Below, piece by piece: positions 8,561 to 17,484 of a stretch of DNA of 64,000 nt. Where the stretch lies: positions 1,995,501 through 2,059,500 of the forward strand of contig NC_015945.1 of the NCBI RefSeq assembly GCF_000224085.1. The letters run 5' to 3'. Origin of the DNA: Allomuricauda ruestringensis DSM 13258. GTDB taxonomy: Bacteria; Bacteroidota; Bacteroidia; Flavobacteriales; Flavobacteriaceae. A program made the translations under genes and the position numbers. The notes below the pieces were generated by a model that saw only the letters and a list, made by a program, of their open reading frames with translations, had not been told where the DNA came from and did no database searches. Numbering within the stretch: position 1 is the stretch's first letter; each line of letters opens with the position of its first letter.

Positions 8561-8663
8561 TGGATTGGTTTGAGGTTACTAAATAATGAACGGGATATAC
8601 CCTGTTGCCCTAAAAGTACATAAAACAATGGAAGGGTTATCCGGCTTGGATATGAAAGCTTGG

Positions 8664-8939
8664 TCAAGGGGAAACTGTACCTAGTCGCTTGAGTTTTTCC
8701 AACACTTCATAGACCGAAAAACTCCGGGCGAAACGGTACATTTCCTTGTCGTCGACCTTGATGATGACTACCGGAAGGGTAAAAACCATGGACTGCCCGG
8801 TAAACTCTACTTCTTCTTCCACATCTACCACGCGGATGCCCACTTTCGGGAAGTTTTCTTGAACCGCCTCGAGGAGTTTAGGCTTTAACACCTTGCAAAC
8901 CCCACAGGTTTTGCTGGTAAAATAAATCAATTCCGTCAT
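8664..8939 (-). CDS. small thioredoxin-fold protein with CGVC active site
   Basis: 91 residues forming a minimal thioredoxin domain without signal peptide, hence cytoplasmic. The redox motif CGVC is at residues 12-15 after IYFTSKT. The second half has FTLPVVIIK, whose proline is the expected cis-Pro opposite the active site. It is shorter than classical thioredoxin (about 105) and closer to glutaredoxin/thioredoxin-like helpers. It lies 20 bp downstream of the NIPSNAP lipoprotein gene on the same strand, so the two are probably co-transcribed; a functional link is not evident. Confidence 0.85.
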   Translation of the reverse strand: MTELIYFTSKTCGVCKVLKPKLLEAVQENFPKVGIRVVDVEEEVEFTGQSMVFTLPVVIIKVDDKEMYRFARSFSVYEVLEKLKRLGTVSP

Positions 8940-8959
8940 GGGATACCAGTTTTGCTTCC

Positions 8960-9778
8960 CTAGTAGTCGGAATATTCAGTAGGGTACAAAAACCAAATAT
9001 CGGCATGGGATACATTGTTCTTATACTTGGGCAAGGCAATGAGTTCCTTCCATTCCGGTGCATCCACAAAAGCTTCCCAATTTTTTTCTCTGGTGGCCAT
9101 ATCGGCATGGGTGGTCATGTACATTAAATTGGGCATGTTGGCACCTGAAAGTACCTCGCCATAAAACACGGCGTTGAAGCCCAATCGGTCAAAAAGAGGA
9201 ATTTCACCTCCTGCATTGAACATATCCACCTTGTTACGATAGTATTTTTCGGTAGCGGATTCGTAGCTTCTCAGTTCGTACACGCGTTCCGATCTTGGAC
9301 TATCCAAATCTGGCACCTCCATCATGGGCATATCGGGGAATGCCTGCAATAGGATGGACTGGATGCGATCATAGGGCGGATTATCGTAATTGGCATTGAT
9401 GTACGCACTTCCTGTTGCGGTATATTCCTCGTTTTCCAGGAGTTTGTTGTCCAGTTCTTTGAACTGTTGCAAACCTTTTAAAGGAAAGAGCACGTAGGTT
9501 TTTTGAACCGTGTCTGTTTCATTGGTGCGAAATTTAAAAACACCCACTTTATCGATACCCTGTTTCTTAACCGCTGGCATAAAGGCATTTTTCAAGTAAT
9601 TGTCCGTGGCAGCTATCTGGTCTTCGGAACTAAAGGAATAGATTTTTAGTTGATAGAATTCCCGTTCATCTTGTACGGTTTCAGGAGTCTCGATAGTTGC
9701 TGTGGTTTCGGACTTTGGATTGCCACAGCTTGCCAATGCTACCGTAACCAATAGCAATAGGAGTTTGATAGTTTTCAT
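8960..9778 (-). CDS. NIPSNAP domain lipoprotein
   Basis: A 272-residue exported lipoprotein. The leader ends in a lipobox (VALASC, Cys about residue 19), predicting anchoring to a membrane on the periplasmic side. Two dimeric-alpha/beta-barrel-like halves follow: FYQLKIYSFSSEDQI near residue 40 and RVYELRSYESATEKYYRNKVDMFNAGGE near 165. The latter is the typical NIPSNAP signature. The C-terminus has WKELIALPKYKNNV. The biochemical role of the family is not established. It precedes the small thioredoxin gene. Confidence 0.88.
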   Translation of the reverse strand: MKTIKLLLLLVTVALASCGNPKSETTATIETPETVQDEREFYQLKIYSFSSEDQIAATDNYLKNAFMPAVKKQGIDKVGVFKFRTNETDTVQKTYVLFPLKGLQQFKELDNKLLENEEYTATGSAYINANYDNPPYDRIQSILLQAFPDMPMMEVPDLDSPRSERVYELRSYESATEKYYRNKVDMFNAGGEIPLFDRLGFNAVFYGEVLSGANMPNLMYMTTHADMATREKNWEAFVDAPEWKELIALPKYKNNVSHADIWFLYPTEYSDY

Positions 9779-9898
9779 TTTTATGTGCAGTTTAGTTTGA
9801 TGTTTGTACTAAAAATAGAATCAAAAACAATGTTTGAAGATAGGGATTTAATTGATGACTGTTTTGCCTGCTTTACCCTTATGATTGATTAATAGGTT

Positions 9899-9991
9899 TT
9901 AAGACAGAATGCCATTGCCCACAAACCAAAGCGATGTACAGCAAAACTGCGACAGCAGAATGATAGGCAGTATGATTTTTGAGGGTTTCAT
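9899..9991 (-). pseudogene. MFS transporter 5' remnant, copy A
   Basis: An ATG at 9991 opens a 30-codon frame that ends in TAA at 9899-9901. Its product begins MKPSKIILPIILLSQFCC and continues TSLWFVGNGI. This is the start of a major-facilitator transporter, whose first helix in flavobacteria often contains a QF-x2-TSLWFAGN motif. Nothing transporter-like follows. It matches copy B (10677-10805) in 23 of the first 30 residues and in most bases. It is read as a decayed gene fragment. A longer frame through this stretch is just another phase of it. Confidence 0.6.
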
Positions 9992-10017
9992 CAAAATAGG
10001 GTTCTGGATACCTAAAA

Positions 10018-10680
10018 TTAATTGAAGTATTTCCTTTCAAGTTCAGGCCAAAGGGTTTGGCAATGGTCTTCAAAATAATCCATCTTCAATTTGGAAAGAT
10101 TCTCTTTGTACTGGTAGAATTTTTTGTCCATTTCATACAGTTCATTCTGTAGCTCGCTATTTTCATAAAGTTTGGAAAGATCGATGAACTCGTATATTTT
10201 TTTTGAATTGATTTTCTCGTTGAGGTTATTGGGATTCTCGTTGTATTTGATCAATACGTCATAGGCGTTTTTTAAAAGCTCACGGTTATAAGTTGCGCCA
10301 ATCAGTTCCAAAGCTTCGAGGGTTTCGTCTGCATATCGCCCCGATGCATTGGTAAAAAACTGCAGATAACCTCCATTATTGACCTCCATTTCCAGTTCGT
10401 TTACTAACCAAACCACTTGAAGTTGTTTGGGCATGTTCTTGAATGAAACTTCTCCATAATTATCGCCTTGCCTTAATTTATGGGTGAAGTAATACAACAT
10501 TTCTTCCTTTTCTTCTTGGGTGGCCTTTTCAAATTTCTCCTTGTTGAGTTTGGCGAATTTAATACGGTAGTGCCATTCGCTTTTCCGCTCGGATTTTTCG
10601 GGGGCTCCAAAATTCACCAATCTGGGGACTAGGTATTTTAAGACAACGATTACGGCAATAAGGATAGTTAATTTCATCAT
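10018..10680 (-). CDS. DUF4375 domain protein with N-terminal membrane segment
   Basis: About 220 residues. The first 25 are hydrophobic (MMKLTILIAVIVVLKYLVPRL), suggesting a membrane anchor. The body is charged and helical. The segment VNNGGYLQFFTNASGRYADETLEALELIGA is the hallmark of the DMP19/DUF4375 family, whose member in Neisseria has been described as a DNA-mimic. No catalytic role is known. The frame also allows a start at 10692, inside the upstream MFS remnant; 10680 keeps the hydrophobic segment at the N-terminus. It is bracketed by two copies of the same MFS fragment, suggesting arrival or duplication by recombination. Confidence 0.75.
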   Translation of the reverse strand: MMKLTILIAVIVVLKYLVPRLVNFGAPEKSERKSEWHYRIKFAKLNKEKFEKATQEEKEEMLYYFTHKLRQGDNYGEVSFKNMPKQLQVVWLVNELEMEVNNGGYLQFFTNASGRYADETLEALELIGATYNRELLKNAYDVLIKYNENPNNLNEKINSKKIYEFIDLSKLYENSELQNELYEMDKKFYQYKENLSKLKMDYFEDHCQTLWPELERKYFN

Positions 10681-10805
10681 AATTGCGAGCATTCAGCAAA
10701 AGTTGCCATCAAGTCTCGCATTATCCCATTGTCCGCAAACCAAAGCGAAGTGCAGCAAAACTGCGACAACACGATGATAGGAAGTATGGTTTTGAAGGGT
10801 TTCAT
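10677..10805 (-). pseudogene. MFS transporter 5' remnant, copy B
   Basis: An ATG at 10805 starts a 42-codon frame ending TGA at 10677-10679. The product begins MKPFKTILPIIVLSQFCC, then TSLWFADNGIMRDLMATFAE, which extends a little further into the MFS pattern than copy A. It then runs into the start of the DUF4375 gene. The region 10735-10805 aligns base by base with 9920-9991 as a direct repeat of about 70-90 bp. Confidence 0.6.
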
Positions 10806-10847
10806 TTTGGGTTTTTCAAGGTTTGGAACAACGCCAATGATTGCAGA

Positions 10848-11360
10848 TTACTTCTTAAAAGCCTCTCTGAATAGTTTGGCAATTTTTTGGTCGGATTGCC
10901 CTAAAAACGACCCGCAGATAATTGCAAAATCATTCAGCAGTATTTCATAAGAATTGTGGGAAATATCACGGCTTATTTTAACAATTTTTTTTATTTCAAT
11001 TAAGTCATCAAGTTTCAATTCTGTGCTTAAGTTATGGGCGTACTTATTTCGTATTTTGTTTAGTTCAATTATTCCAGGTTTTAACCAAGTTGCAGCAGCA
11101 TCACTTTTTGGAATCAATTTTGTTTTTTGACTGAAACTTAGTCTAACACTATCAATATCATCTAGCTCAAAATTTCTTTGTAGGTTAGAAGTCAAATAAT
11201 GTTCTACAACAAGGTGGATTTTAAGAACAAGACCAATTTGATTATGATCTTTTGCTAATAAGATGTTAAGTTTTTCTGCGCGAACTTTAAAATCTTCCAT
11301 AATCTCTTCCCAATGTGGATTGAGGTATTTAACCATCTTTTTTATTTGATTATCGTCCAT
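10848..11360 (-). CDS. HEPN-like helical protein of unknown function
   Basis: 170 residues, almost entirely helical, no signal peptide. I do not recognise a named family. The segment ELNKIRNKYAHNLS places Arg104 and His109 in an R-x4-H arrangement, as in HEPN-fold proteins (often RNases in toxin-antitoxin and defence systems). An earlier helix contains VVEHYLTSNL, the usual position of the first HEPN helix pair. MltR-like or DUF4145-like non-toxic members share this look. Base composition is visibly more AT-rich than polA next door, suggesting transfer. No antitoxin (MNT) partner is adjacent. The small overlapping MFS remnant lies just downstream. Confidence 0.7.
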   Translation of the reverse strand: MDDNQIKKMVKYLNPHWEEIMEDFKVRAEKLNILLAKDHNQIGLVLKIHLVVEHYLTSNLQRNFELDDIDSVRLSFSQKTKLIPKSDAAATWLKPGIIELNKIRNKYAHNLSTELKLDDLIEIKKIVKISRDISHNSYEILLNDFAIICGSFLGQSDQKIAKLFREAFKK

Positions 11361-11387
11361 TTTTCCACTTAATCTGATAAAAGTATT

Positions 11388-14222
11388 TTAATGCGCCTCC
11401 AACCAGTTCTCCCCAACACCCACTTCCACATCCAACGGCACAGAAAGTTTGTAGGCGTTTTCCATTTCGGTTTTAATGAGTTCCTTCATTTCCTCCAATT
11501 CCGGTTTGTAGCAATCGAACACCAATTCATCATGTACCTGCAACAACATCTTGGTCTTGTATTTTCCTTCGGAAAGTTTTTTATGGATATTGATCATCGC
11601 GATCTTAATAATGTCCGCAGCACTTCCTTGTATGGGGGCGTTAACCGCGTTACGTTCCGCTGCACCGCGCACCACTTGGTTGCCTGCATTAATATCCTTT
11701 AAATAGCGACGACGTCCCAAAACCGTTTGCACATATCCGTGCTCCCGGGCAAAATCTACCTGCTCGCTCATATAATTGCGCAATTTCGGATAAGTTTTGT
11801 AATAGGTTTCAATGAGTTCCTTGGCCTCGGTGCGGTTCAGGTCCGTCTGGTTGCTCAACCCAAAGGCCGAAACCCCGTAAATAATCCCAAAATTCACCGT
11901 TTTGGCATTGCTACGCTGCTCGCGGGTCACTTGGTCAATCGGTACGTTGAACACTTTGGAAGCAGTAGAAGCATGAATATCCTCTCCATTTTTAAAAGCG
12001 GAAATCATCGTATCCTCCTCGCTCAATGCTGCAATAATGCGCAATTCTATCTGGGAGTAATCCGCCGCCAAGAGCACGTAATTTTCATCCCGTGGGATAA
12101 ATGCCTTGCGCACTTGTCGCCCGCGCTCCGTTCTAATAGGGATGTTCTGCAAGTTTGGGTTGTTGCTGCTCAATCGGCCCGTAGCGGCTACGGTCTGCAT
12201 ATAATCGGTATGCACCCGACCTGTTTTTTCTTGTACTTCGTTGGGAAGCGCATCCACATAAGTGCTTTTTAGTTTGGCCAATCCTCGGTAGTCCAGTACA
12301 TTCTGAATAATGTCGTGATCCTTGGCCAAGTAGGAGAGTACATCTTCCGAAGTGGAAAACTGTCCTGTTTTGGTTTTTTTCGGTTTGTCCACCAGCTTCA
12401 ACTTGCCAAAAAGAATCTCGCCCAGTTGTTTGGGAGAGGCAATATTGAATTCCTCACCAGCATTTTCATAGATTTTCTTTTCTAACTCAGCAATGTCTAC
12501 TTCGAGCGCAACCGAGAGGTCATTTAGATACTCCTTATCCAAATTGATGCCTTCTAATTCCATATCGGCCAATACCCGAACCAACGGAATCTCGATTTCA
12601 TCAAACAATTTATCGGTATGCGCCTCTTTCAGCTCAGGGGTAAATTTTAAACCTAACTGGAAAGTGATATCGGCATCTTCCACCGCATACTCCGTTTGTT
12701 TTTCCAAAGGAACCTGTAGCATGCTGAGCTGGTTCTTGCCTTTTTTGCCAATAAGTTCCGTAATGGAAATGGGTGTATAGTTGAGGTAGGTCTCGGACAG
12801 CACGTCCATATTGTGGCGCATATCGGGATTGATGAGGTAGTGGGCCAACATGGTGTCAAATAACTTGCCCTTGACCTCCACACCATAGTTTTTCATCACC
12901 TTGATGTCGTACTTCAGGTTTTGCCCCACTTTCTCAATGGCTTCAGATTCGAAAAAAGGACGTAGCTTTTCAATCAAAGGTTTGGCGTCGTTCTCGTTAT
13001 CGGGAAAGGGCACATAAAATCCTTTGCCCGGTGACCAACTAAAGGCGATGCCCACCAGTTCCGCTTCCAAAGGATTTAGGGAGGTGGTCTCGGTATCAAA
13101 ACAGACGGAGGGTTGCTTCATCAGCATTTCGAGAAAGAGTTCCATACCCAGACCATTTTCTACATTCTGATAAAAATGAGGCACATCGCTAATGGTTTTT
13201 CGACTGTTCACATCTTTAATGGTGGCTGCAGCATCCGAAGGGTCTCCTCCAAATAGGGTAAACTGACCACTTCCCGCCACTTTGGCCTCTTCTTTGGCCG
13301 TTTTGGTACTCGTTACTTGGGTGCTGGCTTCCGCTTCGCCCGAAAATATTTTGATAAATTGATCCTTTAACCTACGGAATTCAAGTTCCTCAAAGATTTC
13401 TTGCACCTTTTCGGCATCGGGCGGACACATTTCGTAATCCTCCGCGTGGAATTGTACTTCGCAATCGGTTTTGATCTCGGCCAATTTCCTGGATAAACGG
13501 CCCAGTTCGGCATTTTCTTCCACTTTTTCCTTCATTTTGCCCTTGAGCTGGTCGGTGTTGCTCAATAAACCTTCCATGGAATCGAATTGATCCAAGAATT
13601 TTTTGGCGGTCTTATCTCCCACACCGGGCAGTCCGGGAATATTATCACTTGCATCGCCCATCATTCCCAAATAGTCGATTACCTGTTCTGGACGTTTTAC
13701 GCCGAAGCGTTTTTGTACTTCGGGAATGCCCCAAATTTCGATACCGTTGCCCATTCTGGCAGGGCGGTACATAAAAATGTTTTCGCTTACCAACTGCCCA
13801 AAATCTTTGTCGGGCGTTACCATAAATACTTTGTAATTCTCCTTTTCGGCCTGTTTGGCCAAGGTTCCGATAAGGTCATCGGCTTCGTAGCCCTCCAATT
13901 CCACCACGGGAATCTTCATGGCCTCCAAAATTTGTTGGATGTATGGTACGGCAATGCGGATGGCATCTGGAGTTTCGTCCCGGTTGGCTTTGTATGCTTC
14001 AAAAAGTTCGGTTCGCTCTACACTGCCTCCTTTGTCAAAAGCAACGGCCAAATGGTCGGGCTGTTCGCGTTTGATTACATCAAAAAGAGAGTTTACAAAC
14101 CCCATAATGGCGGAGGTATCCATTCCCTTGGAGTTGATTCTCGGGTTTTTGATCAAGGCATAATAACCACGGAATATAAGTGCGTAGGCATCAAGTAAAA
14201 AAAGGCGTTTTTGTTCGGACAT
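11388..14222 (-). CDS. polA: DNA polymerase I
   Basis: Repair and Okazaki-fragment processing polymerase, 944 residues from the ATG at 14222 (MSEQKRLFLLDAYALIFRGY). An in-frame ATG six codons earlier is less likely. The 5'-nuclease domain covers about 1-270 with EGYEADDLIGTLA and GMMGDASDNIPGLPGVGDKTA. The 3'-5' exonuclease domain follows; CFDTETTSLNP retains the metal-binding D-x-E, so proofreading is probably active. The polymerase domain has LAADYSQIELRI, TVNFGIIYG and LQVHDELVFD. The gene is on the minus strand, 27 bp after the HEPN-like gene's start, but appears independent. Confidence 0.97.
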   Translation of the reverse strand: MSEQKRLFLLDAYALIFRGYYALIKNPRINSKGMDTSAIMGFVNSLFDVIKREQPDHLAVAFDKGGSVERTELFEAYKANRDETPDAIRIAVPYIQQILEAMKIPVVELEGYEADDLIGTLAKQAEKENYKVFMVTPDKDFGQLVSENIFMYRPARMGNGIEIWGIPEVQKRFGVKRPEQVIDYLGMMGDASDNIPGLPGVGDKTAKKFLDQFDSMEGLLSNTDQLKGKMKEKVEENAELGRLSRKLAEIKTDCEVQFHAEDYEMCPPDAEKVQEIFEELEFRRLKDQFIKIFSGEAEASTQVTSTKTAKEEAKVAGSGQFTLFGGDPSDAAATIKDVNSRKTISDVPHFYQNVENGLGMELFLEMLMKQPSVCFDTETTSLNPLEAELVGIAFSWSPGKGFYVPFPDNENDAKPLIEKLRPFFESEAIEKVGQNLKYDIKVMKNYGVEVKGKLFDTMLAHYLINPDMRHNMDVLSETYLNYTPISITELIGKKGKNQLSMLQVPLEKQTEYAVEDADITFQLGLKFTPELKEAHTDKLFDEIEIPLVRVLADMELEGINLDKEYLNDLSVALEVDIAELEKKIYENAGEEFNIASPKQLGEILFGKLKLVDKPKKTKTGQFSTSEDVLSYLAKDHDIIQNVLDYRGLAKLKSTYVDALPNEVQEKTGRVHTDYMQTVAATGRLSSNNPNLQNIPIRTERGRQVRKAFIPRDENYVLLAADYSQIELRIIAALSEEDTMISAFKNGEDIHASTASKVFNVPIDQVTREQRSNAKTVNFGIIYGVSAFGLSNQTDLNRTEAKELIETYYKTYPKLRNYMSEQVDFAREHGYVQTVLGRRRYLKDINAGNQVVRGAAERNAVNAPIQGSAADIIKIAMINIHKKLSEGKYKTKMLLQVHDELVFDCYKPELEEMKELIKTEMENAYKLSVPLDVEVGVGENWLEAH

Positions 14223-14388
14223 GTATTTTTCAGTTGTCAATTATCAATAAACAATTATAAAAGGCAGGTTTTAAAAGTACGAATTGCTGTTTAAAAAGAG
14301 ACAAGATTCAGAAGCCAAGACCCAAGATAATTGAAACAAGCCGTCCTTATTCTTGAATCCAAAAGCGCAGCGGTCTTGAGTCTAATGT

Positions 14389-15390
14389 CTATTCATAAAA
14401 ACTGGTCACCTCTCGGTTTTCGTGCCCATTGTCGGAATATTCCCGATAGGTAAACCCGGGATGCACGCAGTAGCCACCCGTTTCCCCATTTTTGTTGATG
14501 GCCAAAAACCCGATTTGGAAATCTTTTCGGCCCTCATTTTTCTTCATAATACGTTTTACACCTTCTTCGCAGGCTTCTTGTGGACTTTTTCCTTGTCGCA
14601 TCAATTCCACGATCAAAAAACTGCCCACGGTACGGATCACTTCTTCGCCTACACCTGTTGCAGTGGCACCGCCCACTTCGTTGTCGATAAAAAGCCCGGC
14701 ACCGATAATGGGAGAGTCCCCAACGCGTCCTGCTACTTTGTAGGCCATTCCACTTGTGGTGCAAGCCCCGGAAATATCGCCATTTTCATCAATGGCGAGC
14801 ATTCCAATGGTATCGTGGTTTTCTATATTGATGGTGGTCTCGTATTTGGAGGTTTTTAACCATTCTTCGTATTGTTCTCGGGTACTTTTGGTGAACAGGT
14901 CTTCTTTTTTGAAGCCTTGCTCGTAGGCAAATTTCTCTGCGCCTTTGCCCGCCAAAATTATGTGTGGTGTTTCTTCCATCACTTTTCTTGCCACTGAAAC
15001 GGGGTGTACAATGTTTTGCATACAGACCACGGAGCCGCAATTACCGTCTTTGTCCATAATACAGGCATCCAAGGTGACATTTCCATCTCGATCGGGACGA
15101 CCGCCCTTGCCGACGGTCTCGTTGGTTTCATCGGCTTCCTCCACCATAACCCCTTGCTCCACGGCGTCCAAGGCATTACCGCCCGACTTTAAGACTTCCC
15201 ACGCCTTCTCCGTAGCATTAAAAAAGTTCCAAGTACAGACGACGATTGGTTTTACAGGATTTGGAGTTGGAATTGCCGCAGCTGGGGCAACTTCTGGCTT
15301 TGGTTCTGTTTTACAGGCGACCAAAGTAGAGGCGGAAACCAGTCCGGCTGCGGAGAGGCTGGAATTTTTAAGAAATTTGCGTCGTTCCAT
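14389..15390 (-). CDS. N4-(beta-N-acetylglucosaminyl)-L-asparaginase (glycosylasparaginase)
   Basis: Ntn-hydrolase that cleaves the GlcNAc-Asn bond of degraded glycoproteins. The 333-residue precursor starts with a twin-arginine leader (MERRKFLKNSSLSAAGLV) and a Cys that could be lipidated, so it is exported. The autoproteolysis site and nucleophile are visible in ENHDTIGMLAID (Thr after Asp), followed by ACTTSGMAYKVAGRVGDSPIIGAG and GGATATGVGEEVIR, all family hallmarks. Length is as expected. It is divergent from cutC, the two start codons being only 40 bp apart and sharing one control region. Confidence 0.93.
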   Translation of the reverse strand: MERRKFLKNSSLSAAGLVSASTLVACKTEPKPEVAPAAAIPTPNPVKPIVVCTWNFFNATEKAWEVLKSGGNALDAVEQGVMVEEADETNETVGKGGRPDRDGNVTLDACIMDKDGNCGSVVCMQNIVHPVSVARKVMEETPHIILAGKGAEKFAYEQGFKKEDLFTKSTREQYEEWLKTSKYETTINIENHDTIGMLAIDENGDISGACTTSGMAYKVAGRVGDSPIIGAGLFIDNEVGGATATGVGEEVIRTVGSFLIVELMRQGKSPQEACEEGVKRIMKKNEGRKDFQIGFLAINKNGETGGYCVHPGFTYREYSDNGHENREVTSFYE

Positions 15391-15430
15391 GCGATGGTAT
15401 GTTTATTTTTAAGGATCATAAATATACAAT

Positions 15431-16150
15431 ATGCTGGTAGAAGTTTGTGCCAATTCCTTGGAATCGGCTTTGAATGCCGAGAGGTCAGGAGCTGATAGAA
15501 TTGAACTTTGTTCAGAACTTGGGGTGGGGGGCATTACCCCATCTGCAGGACTCATTAAATTAGTAAAAAAGGAGTTGAATATTCCCGTTCATGTACTTAT
15601 TCGTCCAAGGGGCGGGCATTTTACCTATTCCAACACTGAGTTTGAGGTGATGAAAACCGATGTTTTAGCTTGCAAAGAGCTGGGTATGGATGGCATTGTA
15701 ACTGGAATTTTGAAAAAGAATTTTTCGGTGGATATTAAAAGAACGAAAGAATTGGTGGATTTGGCCCAACCGATGCATTTTACATTTCACCGTGCTTTTG
15801 ATTGGGTCAATGACCCGTTGGAAGCATTGAAGCAACTTGAAGATATTGGTGTGCAGACCATTTTAACTTCTGGAGGAGAGATTTCAGCGGAAAAAGGAAT
15901 CAATCACTTGAAGTTATGGCAGCAAAATACCAACATGACCATTATGGCAGGTGGAGGTGTGTCTCCCAAGAACGTATCAGATTTTAAGGATATAGGACTT
16001 AATGCTATCCATTGCTCTGGGACTTCCTTTGGACATCATGTGGCGTTAGAAGGTAAAATCAGTATGAACTCCAAAAAACATTTGGTGGAGGATGAAGTGG
16101 CGGTTTCAAGTTTAGCTATCCTTAAATCCATTGTTGAAGCCGTTAAATAA
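15431..16150 (+). CDS. cutC: CutC family protein
   Basis: A 239-residue TIM-barrel protein. The opening MLVEVCANSLESALNAERSGADRIELCSEL, then GGITPSAGLIK and VHVLIRPRGGHFTYS, identify the CutC family unambiguously. The C-terminal barrel has TSGGEISAEKG and IMAGGGVSPKNV. Originally linked to copper homeostasis in E. coli, its true role is debated. It is divergent from glycosylasparaginase across a 40-bp gap; the pairing suggests a sugar/glycan role might fit as well as copper, which is inference. Confidence 0.93.
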   Translation: MLVEVCANSLESALNAERSGADRIELCSELGVGGITPSAGLIKLVKKELNIPVHVLIRPRGGHFTYSNTEFEVMKTDVLACKELGMDGIVTGILKKNFSVDIKRTKELVDLAQPMHFTFHRAFDWVNDPLEALKQLEDIGVQTILTSGGEISAEKGINHLKLWQQNTNMTIMAGGGVSPKNVSDFKDIGLNAIHCSGTSFGHHVALEGKISMNSKKHLVEDEVAVSSLAILKSIVEAVK

Positions 16151-16204
16151 AATTAAAAAGTACTGCTTAATAGGAGATTAGCACTAATTTTGTAAAAAAA
16201 TTGT

Positions 16205-17440
16205 ATGTCCCGATTTATTGTTTTGGCAATCCTGTATGTGGTGCTGGCCGTTTATGGCTTTCAAGCATTCCGTACACTGTTCAAAAGTCCGTTGATGCAA
16301 TGGGCTTACATTGTACTGTTTTTGGGCGCCTTGATTTTTTTGACCATCAAAGTAATGACATACGACCCTGGCGATGGGTTTAAAGGTACCGCTGCCATTG
16401 CAGGAACCATATTTGCTTCATTCTTTTTATTGGCTTTGGTCTTGGGCTTCTTCCTTTTGTTGGAAGATGTGGTACGTGTGATTGGTTACGGGTATAACAA
16501 AATTGTTGGGGTTTCGGATGCTGATACAGGTTACTTCCCTTCACGAAGAAAATTTATTAGTGGTATTGCCCTTGGCTTGGCAGCGTTGCCTTTTGGGGCT
16601 TTGCTATATGGCATGTACCGTGGAAAATACAACTATCAGGTTTTAAAATACGAGTTGGAGTTTGATGACCTTCCGGATGCTTTCCATAATTATCAGATCA
16701 CACAGATTTCCGATGTGCACAGCGGTAGTTTTGACGATTATAAAAAAGTGGAGTATGGGGTCAGTCTTATCAACGAACAAAAGAGCGATGTAATTTTCTT
16801 TACTGGAGATATCGTAAACAACCGTTCGGATGAGTTGAAACCGTGGAAAGAGGTTTTCTCTCGTTTGGATGCTAAGGATGGGGTGTTCTCCATTTTGGGC
16901 AACCACGATTACGGGGATTATGCGGTTTGGGATACGGAAGAAGAGAAAGCACAAAACTTGGAAAACCTCAAAACCATGCAAAAAGAAATGGGCTTTGATT
17001 TGCTTCTGAATTCCAATCGTTTTTTGGAGAAAGATGGTGATAAAATTGCCTTGGTCGGGGTGGAGAACTGGGGCCGCGGCGGATTTAAAAAAGCGGGCGA
17101 CCTACAAAAGGCCAAAGCGGGCGTTTCCCAAGATGATTTTAAAATATTGCTGAGCCACGACCCATCGCACTGGGAAGATGTGGTGGTCCACGATGATTAC
17201 CATTTTCATCTGACCTTGAGCGGGCACACCCATGGCATGCAGTTTGGCGTTGAGATTCCTGGCTGGGTTAAATGGAGCCCTGTTAAGTGGCGCTACAAAT
17301 ATTGGGCGGGCATTTACAAGGAGTTGGACCAGTTTATCAATGTAAACCGAGGGTTTGGGTTTATTGGTTACCCCGGTCGTTTTGGTATTTGGCCCGAGAT
17401 TTCGGTAATTACCTTGAAGAAAAAGGGGATGGCGGCGTAA
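16205..17440 (+). CDS. membrane-anchored metallophosphoesterase
   Basis: A 411-residue protein with an N-terminal part of three or four hydrophobic helices (about 1-140) and a C-terminal calcineurin-like phosphoesterase domain. All metal-site motifs are present: QISDVHSGSF, FFTGDIVNNR, SILGNHDYGDY, LLSHDPSHW and LSGHTHGMQFG. This matches the YaeI/YkuE-like group, some of which hydrolyse UDP-diacylglucosamine or other phosphodiesters at the membrane; the substrate is unknown here. A -7-like TAATTTTG at 16185-16192 lies 12 nt before the start, implying a very short leader. Confidence 0.9.
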   Translation: MSRFIVLAILYVVLAVYGFQAFRTLFKSPLMQWAYIVLFLGALIFLTIKVMTYDPGDGFKGTAAIAGTIFASFFLLALVLGFFLLLEDVVRVIGYGYNKIVGVSDADTGYFPSRRKFISGIALGLAALPFGALLYGMYRGKYNYQVLKYELEFDDLPDAFHNYQITQISDVHSGSFDDYKKVEYGVSLINEQKSDVIFFTGDIVNNRSDELKPWKEVFSRLDAKDGVFSILGNHDYGDYAVWDTEEEKAQNLENLKTMQKEMGFDLLLNSNRFLEKDGDKIALVGVENWGRGGFKKAGDLQKAKAGVSQDDFKILLSHDPSHWEDVVVHDDYHFHLTLSGHTHGMQFGVEIPGWVKWSPVKWRYKYWAGIYKELDQFINVNRGFGFIGYPGRFGIWPEISVITLKKKGMAA

Positions 17441-17484
17441 ATCCGATTTTTTTGGGTTTACAGGAAGTTTTTAACGGTTTACAA

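Noticed and set aside
9879..10073. A 64-codon minus-strand frame as a separate small gene
   Set aside because: It overlaps the MFS remnant in another phase; the MFS-like reading is the one shared with the second copy.
14241..14388. Intergenic stretch upstream of polA with AAGACCCAAG/CTTGAGTC-like words
   Set aside because: Looks like a degenerate dispersed repeat, but the matches are too short and imperfect to define an element.
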